From Arthrobacter cavernae (GTDB lineage: Bacteria > Actinomycetota > Actinomycetes > Actinomycetales > Micrococcaceae), in contig NZ_JAFNLL010000012.1 of assembly GCF_017368795.1 (NCBI RefSeq), positions 62,001-126,000 on the forward strand: a DNA stretch of 64,000 nt. The letters are read 5' to 3'. The translations under genes and the position numbers were made by a program. Below, in pieces: positions 51,221 through 60,265 of this stretch. Under the pieces are notes generated by a model that saw only the letters and a list, made by a program, of their open reading frames with translations, was not told where the DNA came from and ran no database searches. Numbering within the stretch: position 1 is the first letter of the stretch; the number at the start of each line of letters is the position of its first letter.

Positions 51221-52725
51221 TAGACGCGGCTCTTCGGGGACGCAGCCGCCGGGCGCTCTTCCAGGCCGACGACGGCGACTGGAACCTTGGCGTCCGGCTC
51301 GCCAGCGGGGATGTCCTCGATGGCAGGCGCATCGGCGCCTGCACTGCGGGCGCCTGCACTGCCGGCCGGGTTGAGGCTTTCGTAGTTGTAGTAGCTGTAC
51401 GCGTATGCGTCGGCGCCCTTGGTGGGGAGCTTGTTGAGAACAACGCCCAGCACGCTCGCGCCAACCAGCTTCAGGGCACCCAGGGACTTCACGAGGTCGT
51501 TGTGCTTGACCTTCTGGCTGCTGACCACAACGATCACGCCACCCACGTGCTGGGACAGGACTGCGGCGTCCGTCACGGGCAGGAGCGGAGGAGCATCGAT
51601 GATCACGGTGTCGAACTCGCGTTCCAGGTGCCGCACCACCTTGAGCATCTCGTCGGAGCCCAGGAGTTCACTCGGGTTCGGCGGTATCTGGCCGGAGCTG
51701 AGCACATAGAGCTCGTCCTCGCCCCAGTGCTGCAGGAGATCGTCAACGTGGGCCTTGCCCAGGAGAACCGTGGTGAGGCCTGCATTGCGGTCCAGGCCCA
51801 GGTATTCGTTGACCGTGGGGCGGCGGAGATCGGCATCCACCAGCGCCACGCGCTGGCCGGCCTGTGCCAAAGCGATGGCGATGTTGGTGGCCGTGGTGCT
51901 CTTGCCTTCGCCGGGGAGGGACGAGGTCACCATGACGGCGCGGGATTTCTGGCTGATGTTGGCGAACTGCATGTTGGTGCGCAGCTGGCGGAAGGATTCG
52001 GCGCGCGGACTCTGCGGGGCCGTCTGCGTGATGAGCGGCCTGCGGGCCGCGTCCTTGTCGAACGCGATGCCGCCCAGCAAGGGAATATCGGTGATCTTGC
52101 GGAGGTCTGCCTCACCGCGGACCTTGTTGTCCAGGGCCGTCCGGAGCACGGCGTATCCGATGCCGAAGGCAAGGCCTGCCAACAGGCCTACGAGTACGTT
52201 GATGCGGACGTTCGGTGCGGACGGGGAATCAGGGGCTTCCGCCGGGGTGATGATGGAAAGCTTCACGGGGGAGTCGCCGGTCTTCTCGGATTTCTCCAGG
52301 CCATCCACGGTCTTCACCAGGCTGTCACCCACTGCCTGGGCAATGGCTGCTGCCTGCACGGCCGAGCCGTCGGTGACGGAAATCGTGATGAGCACGGTGT
52401 TGCTGTCCGCGGTGGCCTTGACCTTGCCGGCCAGCTCCTTGGGTGTGGCGTCAAGTCCCAGGCTCTCGATGGCAGGCTTGAGAACAGCGGGGGAAACAAC
52501 CGTTTTGAGGTAGGACTGAACGCGGGCCTGGCTGAAGCTGTTGCCCATTTGGAGGTCGGTGACGGAGCCGGAGTTTTGGATGGCGACGAACAGTTGGGTT
52601 TCGGCTGTGTAGCTCGGCTTGGCAAGAATTGTGGCTCCCGCGGCACCCAGCACGCCCAGAAGCGTCAGGCACGTCATGATGATCCAGTTGCGCCTGAGTA
52701 TCCGGATGTAGTCGCGTAGCTCCAC
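51220..52725 (-). CDS. Polysaccharide-biosynthesis tyrosine autokinase (Wzc/CapAB-like)
   Basis: 501 residues from GTG 52725 with GAGAGG upstream. An N-terminal Wzz-type chain-length domain with two membrane segments (IIMTCLTLLGVLGAAGATIL; INVLVGLLAGLAFGIGYAVL) is fused to a BY-kinase: Walker A MVTSSLPGEGKSTTATNIAI (K275), then ALVDADLRRPTVNEYLGLD and VIIDAPPLLPVTDAAVLSQH. A tyrosine-rich tail (DAYAYSYYNYES) is the likely autophosphorylation site. It would regulate polymer length and export. Transcribed with the two DUF4012 genes. Confidence 0.9.
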   Translation of the reverse strand: MELRDYIRILRRNWIIMTCLTLLGVLGAAGATILAKPSYTAETQLFVAIQNSGSVTDLQMGNSFSQARVQSYLKTVVSPAVLKPAIESLGLDATPKELAGKVKATADSNTVLITISVTDGSAVQAAAIAQAVGDSLVKTVDGLEKSEKTGDSPVKLSIITPAEAPDSPSAPNVRINVLVGLLAGLAFGIGYAVLRTALDNKVRGEADLRKITDIPLLGGIAFDKDAARRPLITQTAPQSPRAESFRQLRTNMQFANISQKSRAVMVTSSLPGEGKSTTATNIAIALAQAGQRVALVDADLRRPTVNEYLGLDRNAGLTTVLLGKAHVDDLLQHWGEDELYVLSSGQIPPNPSELLGSDEMLKVVRHLEREFDTVIIDAPPLLPVTDAAVLSQHVGGVIVVVSSQKVKHNDLVKSLGALKLVGASVLGVVLNKLPTKGADAYAYSYYNYESLNPAGSAGARSAGADAPAIEDIPAGEPDAKVPVAVVGLEERPAAASPKSRV

Positions 52726-52919
52726 GTTGTAACCTCTCTGAATGCTGCTGTGAACTGCGGCCTGGCAAAGCCCCCGAATTAGCTTACTTGCATCAGGGAC
52801 CACATTCTAACCGTCGTGAATTTCAGTACATGACGCGCTGTTAACAAACTGTGAACATTGGATTACAAAGATCTCAAGATCACTCAATCGACTGTCGGCA
52901 GGCAGTTAAGGCCGGTTTG

Positions 52920-53483
52920 TCAGCAACCCGGGCGGAGCCCCGCTTTGACGAAAGCTGCCGTCTGGTAGAGGTACTGGAATGCCCAGAGGGCGGGATCCAT
53001 ATCCTCGTAGTACGGGATCATCCTGAACGCGCCCTCGTAACATCTGCCCACGATTTCCTTGGCGCGGGTTACGTGGAACTGGGATGTCAGGATGTTGGCA
53101 CTGCGCCAACCGTATTCCTCGGCCATGTCGGCCAGGACCCTCGCTTCACCCTGGGTGGTAAAGGGCTCGGGGTGGAAGCAAATGATCCTGTAGGGGCGTT
53201 TCGCCTCGCAATATGCACCCTCAATTTCGCCGTCGCTGTTCAGCGGCATGGACACGGCGATTGTGGGGGCGAGGCCGGCGTTCATCAGTTTTTCGGCGTA
53301 TTCGACGCGGGCGGTTGGCGGCCCCAGCACGAACAACACATCGGCGGGCTGCGGCTGTCCAGTTGGAGGCGAAACGTACAGCGGCACGCCGATCACAATC
53401 CACGCCACCAGGATCACGGCGCCAACAGGCAGCCACCATGTGCGCTTCCTGGGCGCGTGCGCACCGGTCCGGCGCAAAAGCAT
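52920..53483 (-). CDS. YdcF/SanA-like (DUF218) membrane protein
   Basis: 187 residues. One membrane segment near the start (WWLPVGAVILVAWIVIGVPL), then PADVLFVLGPPTARVEYAEK, LAPTIAVSMPL and GEARVLADMAEEYGWRSANI with TSQFHVTRAKEIVGRCY, the pattern of the DUF218/YdcF group thought to act in envelope metabolism. Paired cysteines may form a disulphide. It lies between the kinase and the second anchored-protein gene. Confidence 0.8.
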   Translation of the reverse strand: MLLRRTGAHAPRKRTWWLPVGAVILVAWIVIGVPLYVSPPTGQPQPADVLFVLGPPTARVEYAEKLMNAGLAPTIAVSMPLNSDGEIEGAYCEAKRPYRIICFHPEPFTTQGEARVLADMAEEYGWRSANILTSQFHVTRAKEIVGRCYEGAFRMIPYYEDMDPALWAFQYLYQTAAFVKAGLRPGC

Positions 53484-53511
53484 GAATTCTCCCTTTCAGA
53501 GTCAAAGCAAA

Positions 53512-53550
53512 GGGCAGGTGCTTTCCGGTTTCCCGGAGAAGCACCTGCCC
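53512..53550. terminator. Terminator hairpin after the second anchored-protein gene
   Basis: GGGCAGGTGCTTTCCGG (53512-53528) pairs with CCGGAGAAGCACCTGCCC (53533-53550) with one bulge. It lies between the anchored-protein and YdcF genes, so the minus-strand block may be two transcripts or have a read-through control point. Confidence 0.7.
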
Positions 53551-53579
53551 CCTGTGAAGACGTGTTACTTGACTGGAGC

Positions 53580-54191
53580 CTAGGCCTGGGCTCCAGCATC
53601 CTTGGCGCGGCGACGAACCACCGCTACGGATGCTGCGCCGGCGGCCAGTGCGCCTGCGCCGACCACCGACCACAGGACCAGGCTGGAATCGGCACCGGTG
53701 TTGGCCTGGCCGGTTGCGGTGCCCGCGGCGGTAACGCTGGACACAGTTTTACCGGAAAAAGCCTCGCCCTTACCGCGACCGCTGTTGTCGTCGTTGTCGT
53801 CGTGGTTGCCGTTGTTCACAACCACGACTGCCCAGCGCGTGTTGCCGGACGTGGTGCCGACGGCGCTGATCAGGTACTTGCCACTGTCCATGAAGGTGAT
53901 GGTGGTGGAGAAAGCGCCGGTGCTGTCAGCGCTGATACTGAAGTTGGACGGGGCGGGCCGCTCGCCGTTCGAATCCTTCTGGCCGCCGTTCCGCTGGAAC
54001 GTGATGTTGATGGGTTCGCCGGCGATGTAGCCGCTGCCGGAGAAAGTGATGGATTCGCCGCGGGCTATGGTGCCGTCGGAAACGGTTCCCTGCTCATTGC
54101 CCGGCGCCGGGTAGGTGGCTGCCACGGCCGGGGCGGTGCCAGTCAGTGCGATTGTTCCTGCAAGTGCAAGTGCTGCAATAGTCTTCTTCAT
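53580..54191 (-). CDS. Cell-wall-anchored small protein, copy 2, variant sorting signal
   Basis: 203 residues from ATG 54191 with GGGGGAC upstream. Signal peptide MKKTIAALALAGTIALTGTA then PAVAA; a beta-rich domain (SITFSGSGYIAGEPINITFQ, SADSTGAFSTTITFMDSGKY); a spacer with acidic NHDDNDDNSGRGKG; then QANTG (162-166), a membrane helix (LVLWSVVGAGALAAGAASVA) and RRRAK. Layout equals copy 1 (48597), but the LAxTG leucine is replaced by Gln, so sortase E use is uncertain. The matching DUF4012 gene lies just upstream. Confidence 0.82.
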   Translation of the reverse strand: MKKTIAALALAGTIALTGTAPAVAATYPAPGNEQGTVSDGTIARGESITFSGSGYIAGEPINITFQRNGGQKDSNGERPAPSNFSISADSTGAFSTTITFMDSGKYLISAVGTTSGNTRWAVVVVNNGNHDDNDDNSGRGKGEAFSGKTVSSVTAAGTATGQANTGADSSLVLWSVVGAGALAAGAASVAVVRRRAKDAGAQA

Positions 54192-54357
54192 TTGTCCCCC
54201 CTGAGACGAATATACGAAACTCACGTGATGGTGGGGATTCAGATCCCCATGCGGTAGCTTGCCGAAATCCCATATGTCTAGCCGGTGACGACGGTATCAT
54301 TCACGGCTTGCTCCAGCAAAGTAAATCCAGGGCAGTTACAAAGGGTTAACCTGCGGT

Positions 54358-56229
54358 CTACCTGATCGACTCACAGCTTAGTATTTCGGTGTCGCGAATC
54401 ACATTTGTGACAGAATCAACAGTGGGTGTGACAAGAAGTTCACTCTCCGTGTGCTGCACGATCCGGCTGAACGTGAAGTCCACGGTTGTGCTTTGGCCTG
54501 GTGCCAGCGTCACTGTGACCGTGCCGACAGGCCGTTCGGCGTGATGGTTGGCGCCGAACGGACTTTTCTTGCCGTTTACAGCCACCGTTTCAACGTTTGA
54601 CTGGACGGGACCGTAAACCATGATGTTGCTCTGTGCCGATCCTGCCGGCACACCAAACGCGCCTCCGGCCGTAACGTACTTGGGCAGCGACGTTGCGGCG
54701 TCGGCCGGTGCGGTATTCGTACTCGTGACACGCACGGTGTAGCTGGCGTAGTCTCCGTCGGTGCACTGGCGGACCAGCTGCGCAGTTCTTTTGACGTAGT
54801 AATCCATTTTCGCGCCGGTACCGTCATTGAAGTAGACGCCGAATTGGGCGGCGGGGACGCTCGGTCCGCTGATCGAGCCGCTCAGGGGATATTGCGCAAT
54901 TGTTGACTGTTCAGCGGCATCAGCTGACCACAGGAGAATGCGGTGCTGCTCCACTCCCTTGGCGATGCCATCAATAAGCCCTTTGTGGTTGCCTTGGCCG
55001 CCTGCCAGCGCCATGAAGATTTCCTTGGCCACAGCGGCGAAGTAGGCGTCCTGCTCGGCCGGCTTTTCGATTTTCGCGTAAACATCGGAGAGCAGAGTGT
55101 GCACCACGTTCTTGCCGGTCAGTTCGGTGGGCAAGCCGCCCTTGGAGAGTGCCAGCACACTTGAATCCTTGAGTTTGACCGGCCCGGTGCTGTCCAGGAT
55201 GAAGCCAAGGGCAATGGGATCAATCGAGATGACGCCATTGAGTCGTTCGCCGGTCTTGGCTGCCCACATGTTCTGGGCAGTACGGGCCGCCGTGGGGAAA
55301 TCCGGAGTCAGGTTGACGTCCTGCATGTACGTGCCGAGCCGTGTGGAGTAGATCCGCTCCTGCTCCACGTCGACAGGCAAGGCTTTGTCCTGTTTTCCCA
55401 GACCATCGGCCGTTGTCTGGGCACCGAGCGTGAGCTTGCCCTTGTCCATCGTCAACACCGCCAGGGCCGTAGGAATACCTCCGGACGCGCGGATTTCAGC
55501 GTTGTTCTGAATGAGCAGCAGATACCGGCGGGTTTCACCGGAACCAAGCATGGCGGGCGCCAGCCGGGATGCTTCAGCGGCCGAGTCCAGGGTCCCGCTG
55601 ACTGCACGTAGCTGTTCGCGGGCCTGGACCAGAGGCTCTGCCACCTGCGGGAACAGCGTGCCCGGGTTTATGGCTTCGAGCCGTTCGGCGGAGACACGGA
55701 CGGCGTGCGCGGCGGCCGCCACGCTGGGCGCGGCATTCTTGATGGGTTCCAGATCGGAGCCCGATTCGCTAGGCAGCAGGCTGTTCCAATCAAAGGAATC
55801 GAACACCTTGACCAAGGGCGCAACGCCAAGGTTGGCAACGTCGTCGGCCGACCGTGCGATTTCGGCCGTCGCCGAGAAGTTGGCGCCCACCCACGGAATA
55901 GCACCCGCGATGGTCCACACTGGATCCGCCGCCGCTTCACGGGCTGACGCAGTGTGGGTTCTGAGTTGTTCCGCCTTGCCGGTGGCAGCCTCCCGCCGGT
56001 TCTGAACGAGGTCATCCTTAAGGCCCGGAACCAGCTTCATAGTTGCCTCAAGCTCGGACTTGATAACGGATGCCTTGACTCCGAGCCACGCCGTTGCCGC
56101 AACGGCGACTCCGGCCAGCGCGGCAGTCCAGATGGCAGCCGTCAGCAGCCGACGGCGGAATCGCCCGCGTGCGGGCCCATCGCTAGGACCGCTCGATGTT
56201 GTTAATACGGTGTCAGTCGTTCGTGGCAC
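54358..56229 (-). CDS. DUF4012 membrane protein, copy 2
   Basis: 623 residues from GTG 56229, preceded by GGGGGAAGAG. One membrane segment at the start (LLTAAIWTAALAGVAVAATA), then the same plan as copy 1: YLLLIQNNAEIRASGGIPTA, LGTYMQDVNLTPDFPTAART, NGVISIDPIALGFILDSTGP, VYFNDGTGAKMDYYVKRTAQ. Most of the protein should lie outside the cell. Enzymatic role unknown. It sits between the initiating sugar transferase and the second anchored-protein gene. Confidence 0.82.
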   Translation of the reverse strand: MPRTTDTVLTTSSGPSDGPARGRFRRRLLTAAIWTAALAGVAVAATAWLGVKASVIKSELEATMKLVPGLKDDLVQNRREAATGKAEQLRTHTASAREAAADPVWTIAGAIPWVGANFSATAEIARSADDVANLGVAPLVKVFDSFDWNSLLPSESGSDLEPIKNAAPSVAAAAHAVRVSAERLEAINPGTLFPQVAEPLVQAREQLRAVSGTLDSAAEASRLAPAMLGSGETRRYLLLIQNNAEIRASGGIPTALAVLTMDKGKLTLGAQTTADGLGKQDKALPVDVEQERIYSTRLGTYMQDVNLTPDFPTAARTAQNMWAAKTGERLNGVISIDPIALGFILDSTGPVKLKDSSVLALSKGGLPTELTGKNVVHTLLSDVYAKIEKPAEQDAYFAAVAKEIFMALAGGQGNHKGLIDGIAKGVEQHRILLWSADAAEQSTIAQYPLSGSISGPSVPAAQFGVYFNDGTGAKMDYYVKRTAQLVRQCTDGDYASYTVRVTSTNTAPADAATSLPKYVTAGGAFGVPAGSAQSNIMVYGPVQSNVETVAVNGKKSPFGANHHAERPVGTVTVTLAPGQSTTVDFTFSRIVQHTESELLVTPTVDSVTNVIRDTEILSCESIR

Positions 56230-56268
56230 AGCTCTTCCCCCATGATGATCTTTCGTGCGACGAGCCTG

Positions 56269-57705
56269 TCAGTAGGCGCCGGTGCTGTGGAATACCGCAC
56301 GAGCGGTACGGAGCAGGATGACCAAGTCCCCAGCGAGTGACCAGTTCTCCACATAGTAGAGATCCAGTCGCACGGAGTCTTGCCAGGACAGGTTGGAGCG
56401 GCCGCTGACTTGCCACAACCCGGTGAGGCCTGGCTTGACCAGAAGCCGGCGGCGCACGTCGTGCTCATAGACTTCCACTTCCCTTTGCAAGGGAGGCCGC
56501 GGACCCACAAGGCTCATGGAGCCGCCGAAGATGTTGAACAGCTGGGGAAGCTCATCGAGGCTGTACTTTCGCAGGAACCTTCCGGACCGCGTAACCCGGG
56601 GGTCGTTCTTGATCTTGAACAGGACGCCGTTTCCCTCGTTCTTGTCTGCGAGCGCAGCAAGGCGTGCCTCGGCGTCGACCACCATGGACCGGAATTTAAG
56701 CATCCTGAATTGGCTGCCTTCGATGCCCACACGCTCTTGTTTGAACAGGACCGGCCCGGGGCTGTCGAGTTTGACCACCAGCGCCAGCAACGCCATGAGA
56801 GGCGAAAGCAGGACGATGAACGTGCCGGACACGGCAATATCGAAAAGCCGCTTGATGACACGTTGCCCGCCCTCGAGGCTGGGCGTTGTGACATGGATGA
56901 GCGGCAGTCCAGCAACTTGCTGCGTGTGAATCCGGGGGCCGGCGATGTCCGTAAGGGCCGGAGCCATGATGAGCCCGACGTTGCGGGACGCTAGTTCCCA
57001 GCCCAGATGCCGCAGGGTCTGCGGGTGCAGCTGCACGCCTGCGGACACGGCGACTGCGTCGGCATCGCACCGGCTAATTGCGTCCAGAATCATGTGCGTA
57101 TCCGCTTCGTGGCCCATCACAGGAAGGCCGGATGCGGCCTCTGTTGCCGTTTTGTCCTGAACGCCCGGCGTGTAGGCGGCGATAGGCAGGTAGCCGGCAT
57201 GCTTGGCGCCCTGCAGGCTGGCTGCAAGGTGTGCAACCGCACCTGGTCCGCCCAGCAGCATGAGGCGGGACATGCTGTCACCTCTTTGCCTGTTCACGCT
57301 CAGATGTTGCCGGAGCAGCCAGCGCGCCAACAGGAGGCCGACGATACCGACCGGCAAGGCGATGGCGACGTATCCGCGGGCCGTGTCAACGCGAAGAACA
57401 TACGAAATGATGGCGACTAGTCCAAAGAGCCAAAGTGACGCAGCCGCAACCCTCTTGTACTCGTCCGGACCAGCTCCCAGGATCCGGCTTTGCCGGCTAT
57501 TCCAGGCGCCGAGCATGCTCCACCAGACGATCGAGAGTGCAACGGAAACCCACACGTAGCTAGCTTCTTGACCGGTGCCCACAAAGGTTGGCTCGAATCC
57601 GAAGCGAATCACATAGGCTCCGGTCACAGCCCACAGGATTACAAACGCATCAACCACCTGCAAGGTACGGGAAGTCCGTACCCGCCAGTCTCGCAATTTC
57701 CTCAA
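56269..57705 (-). CDS. Initiating polyprenyl-phosphate sugar-1-phosphate transferase (WcaJ/CpsE-like)
   Basis: 478 residues from TTG 57705 (GGGGA six bases upstream). Four to five membrane segments, a CoA-binding-like middle domain (RLMLLGGPGAVAHLAASLQG), then the catalytic domain: VIKRLFDIAVSGTFIVLLSP, LKLDSPGPVLFKQERVG-like VKLDSPGPVLFKQERVGIEG, YSLDELPQLFNIFGGSMSLV and GRSNLSWQDSVRLDLYYVEN. It puts the first sugar phosphate on undecaprenyl phosphate and so starts repeat-unit synthesis. First gene of the minus-strand block. Confidence 0.92.
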   Translation of the reverse strand: MRKLRDWRVRTSRTLQVVDAFVILWAVTGAYVIRFGFEPTFVGTGQEASYVWVSVALSIVWWSMLGAWNSRQSRILGAGPDEYKRVAAASLWLFGLVAIISYVLRVDTARGYVAIALPVGIVGLLLARWLLRQHLSVNRQRGDSMSRLMLLGGPGAVAHLAASLQGAKHAGYLPIAAYTPGVQDKTATEAASGLPVMGHEADTHMILDAISRCDADAVAVSAGVQLHPQTLRHLGWELASRNVGLIMAPALTDIAGPRIHTQQVAGLPLIHVTTPSLEGGQRVIKRLFDIAVSGTFIVLLSPLMALLALVVKLDSPGPVLFKQERVGIEGSQFRMLKFRSMVVDAEARLAALADKNEGNGVLFKIKNDPRVTRSGRFLRKYSLDELPQLFNIFGGSMSLVGPRPPLQREVEVYEHDVRRRLLVKPGLTGLWQVSGRSNLSWQDSVRLDLYYVENWSLAGDLVILLRTARAVFHSTGAY

Positions 57706-57718
57706 TTGCTATCCCCAT

Positions 57719-58054
57719 TTACCTAGACGAACCGAGTCGACGGGGTATTCCCCGTCGCAAGGATACAGCTACGCTTCCTAGCGGACAGAATATTGCGTAG
57801 CGATGCCACTGGTGACGTCTGCGGACAACATACCGGCGAAGCCGCTTCTCATCGCGTAGCCTGCCAGGGCACGGCAGGCTGCGCCCGCAGGACAAACGAC
57901 TGCCACAACACAACTTTGAGCGTGAGAGACGCTGTCGTAGGATACGATCGGATCGTTGTAGCAGAACTCGTTCCGGCCGAGGGCGATCTACCTGCTCTAA
58001 TCCAGTCAATTTTGACGTGGGTGTTGACTCGCCAACTTTGAGGGGAAACTAGCG
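57719..58054. promoter_or_regulatory. Divergent intergenic region between the two glycan blocks
   Basis: About 335 bases with no supported gene. It holds a hairpin AGCCTGCC (57858-57865) / GGCAGGCT (57873-57880) and a palindrome ACGATC-G-GATCGT (57944-57956) within the likely leader of the plus-strand gene at 58055. Base composition becomes visibly more AT-rich from here on. Promoters for both directions should lie here; I cannot point to a clear -35/-10 pair. Confidence 0.45.
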
Positions 58055-58834
58055 ATGACTAAGACACTCTTTAGTGCAGACCCGCGGGGAAAACTGCTTC
58101 TTAATGAAATGCCGATTTATTCCGGCAGTCATAGTGAGTTACTACAAGAACTATCTCGGCTGTCAGAGCAGGCAATCCCATTGCTTGTTGTCACACCGAA
58201 TGTTGATCAGGTCTTGACGCTAGACCAATCAAGTGAATTGTTGACCGCATTCAAGTTGGCCTCATTGCGGACCATCGACGGAATGCCACTAAGGCTGCTG
58301 GCCAAGTTGGTTGGCGTCAAAAACCCGCATCGCAATACAGGGGCGGACTTGCTGCCGAGCGTCTGCAGCTCGGATTTGTTCCGAGGTAAGACCATAGCGA
58401 TCACAGGTGGCCGCGATGACGTACTCGAATGCGCGGTGAATCAGCTCTCGGTGGACAACCCTGAAGCAAACATTGTCGGCATACCATTTCCACACATTAA
58501 GTCCATCCAAGATGAAGCTAGTTGGTCCACGATCCGTGCTTTGAAGGAATGCAGTCCTGCAGTCGTCTTCGTGTGCCTCGGTGCTCCCAAGCAAGAAGCC
58601 TGGTTTGCTGAATGGCGGCAGCACTTACCGGCAGGGGTCTACATCGGAGCAGGAGCAGCAGTTGACTTTGCTGCTGGCGCTGTCAGCCGGGCGCCACGGT
58701 GGATGCAGCGTGCTGGTCTCGAATGGGTGCACCGATTGGTCAAGGATCCTAGGCGGCTTGCTCACAGATACTTGGTCAAGGGGCCCCGATTCCTACCGAT
58801 CATGATTCGATCCATTATTCATGCATCCAAGTAG
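58055..58834 (+). CDS. WecG/TagA/CpsF-family glycosyltransferase
   Basis: 259 residues. VVTPNVDQVLTLDQSSELLT, IDGMPLRLLAKLVGVKN and VFVCLGAPKQEAWFAEWRQH, then GAGAAVDFAAGAVSRAPRWM followed by GLEWVHRLVKDPRRLAHRYL are the WecG/TagA/CpsF hallmarks. The family adds the second sugar (ManNAc-type or glucosyl) to the lipid-linked starter made by the initiating transferase. It opens the second, lower-GC glycan cassette and is preceded by GAGGGGAAA. Confidence 0.92.
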   Translation: MTKTLFSADPRGKLLLNEMPIYSGSHSELLQELSRLSEQAIPLLVVTPNVDQVLTLDQSSELLTAFKLASLRTIDGMPLRLLAKLVGVKNPHRNTGADLLPSVCSSDLFRGKTIAITGGRDDVLECAVNQLSVDNPEANIVGIPFPHIKSIQDEASWSTIRALKECSPAVVFVCLGAPKQEAWFAEWRQHLPAGVYIGAGAAVDFAAGAVSRAPRWMQRAGLEWVHRLVKDPRRLAHRYLVKGPRFLPIMIRSIIHASK

Positions 58835-58855
58835 GCTCTGTGCTAGGCACAGAGA

Positions 58856-60127
58856 GTGCTTATATATACTGACCGGACCAATGACGTGAACTCTGAGCCA
58901 ATAGCTCGACGTTTGAGCAGAATTGTGCTCGCTGTCCTCAGCCAGGGCATGGCGAGCGTCGCGTCAATGGTGCTGTCAATTATGATCGCTAGGGCGGTTC
59001 CGGTCGATGATTTCGGGGTTTTTGCGATAACGTTTTCAACGTGGATCATCGTAGTTGGTTCGATTCGGGCAGGTACGGCTGAGCTTTTCGTTTTTGAGCA
59101 TTCGGCCAAGAGCTCAGCTCAGTTTCATAAAAAAATGTCGGATGCCCTCTCGGCGGGCTTGGTCCTGTCCGCTTGCGGAAGTCTTGGGCTGGTTGTCATT
59201 GCCTTATTCATTCCATATCTTACGACTGCGTTTCTGATTCTCGCTGCAGGGGTCCCCGCTCTCTACTTGCAGGATGCCAATAGATACTTCTTGGTTGCTA
59301 AGAAACGACAGCTTTCCGCATTGGGAATAGATCTATTGTATGTCGTCCTTATTATTGTGATAATGACGGTGATTACCACATCGAATGAATTATCCACCTA
59401 TCTGTGGGAATGGGTTGCAATATCCTGGATCGCGGCGGCAGTGGGAACTGCACTTGTTCGGCCGAAAATTGGCCTGATGGGCAGCCGGTCATGGATCGGC
59501 GAGCAGTCCAAGAGCGTGATTTACTTTTTCCTCGATTTCATAGTTGCGAATGGTGTTGCAAACTCAGCCGTATACTTCGTTGCCGCATGGGGCTCGTTGG
59601 CTGATTCTGCTGCGCTCAGAGGTAGCCAAGTCCTCCTTGTGCCAATCCTCCTAATCATGCGAGGTGCCAGTGTCGCGCTAGGACCTGAACTTGCGAGGTT
59701 TGTCTCGAGGGGCAGGAAACATCGAGTAGTTCAAATTGTCGGCCTACTCAGCCTTGTCCAACTCATCGCTGTGTTGATGGCTTGGGTTCTCGTAGCTGTC
59801 ATCCCGGTTACTACGGCCGAGGTCATTTTGGGTGACAGTGCGAGCAATACGCTGTCCATCTTCCCGTTCGCAGCGCTAGCTACGCTCATGCTTGGTCTGG
59901 CCACCGTTGCGATGGTCGGGTTAAAGGCCGCTGGCGACGTCCGCCACTCGCTCAAGCTAAAGATTGCAACTGCGCCGATCACTCTCGGACTGCTGGTGAG
60001 TGGCATCTTCGTTTCGGGTGCAGCAGGATCATCGGGTGCAGCAGGATCCCAGGTCGGCCTCGCAGCCGGTGAAGGCGTACGTACGGGGCTGCAGTGGGTT
60101 CGATTACGTCTCTGGAAGAATACGTAG
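58856..60127 (+). CDS. Polysaccharide flippase-like membrane protein (Wzx), copy 2
   Basis: 423 residues from GTG 58856 (GTG 58886 is an equally possible start; neither has a strong ribosome site). At least ten membrane segments; MASVASMVLSIMIARAVPVD followed by DFGVFAITFSTWIIVVGSIR is the usual first part of a Wzx/MATE-type flippase. It would flip the repeat unit assembled by this cassette. The C-terminus contains a small duplication (GAAGSSGAAGS), and the DNA for it is a 15-base repeat. Shares little with the flippase at 43465. Confidence 0.78.
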   Translation: MLIYTDRTNDVNSEPIARRLSRIVLAVLSQGMASVASMVLSIMIARAVPVDDFGVFAITFSTWIIVVGSIRAGTAELFVFEHSAKSSAQFHKKMSDALSAGLVLSACGSLGLVVIALFIPYLTTAFLILAAGVPALYLQDANRYFLVAKKRQLSALGIDLLYVVLIIVIMTVITTSNELSTYLWEWVAISWIAAAVGTALVRPKIGLMGSRSWIGEQSKSVIYFFLDFIVANGVANSAVYFVAAWGSLADSAALRGSQVLLVPILLIMRGASVALGPELARFVSRGRKHRVVQIVGLLSLVQLIAVLMAWVLVAVIPVTTAEVILGDSASNTLSIFPFAALATLMLGLATVAMVGLKAAGDVRHSLKLKIATAPITLGLLVSGIFVSGAAGSSGAAGSQVGLAAGEGVRTGLQWVRLRLWKNT

Positions 60128-60265
60128 ACGTGAATCGCTATCCTAGCCATGCTTACTCTGATCGTGCGAATCTCTCCAGCTGAGTCAAAATCTATCCAGG
60201 CTACAGCTTCTGGCTAAGCCATTGCAGTGAAACCGTACTAATACTTAAGGGGGAATGGGGCCCAT

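Noticed and set aside
57793-58041. 82-codon plus-strand open frame before the WecG-type gene
   Set aside because: No ribosome site, no recognisable pattern, and it overlaps hairpin-forming control DNA.
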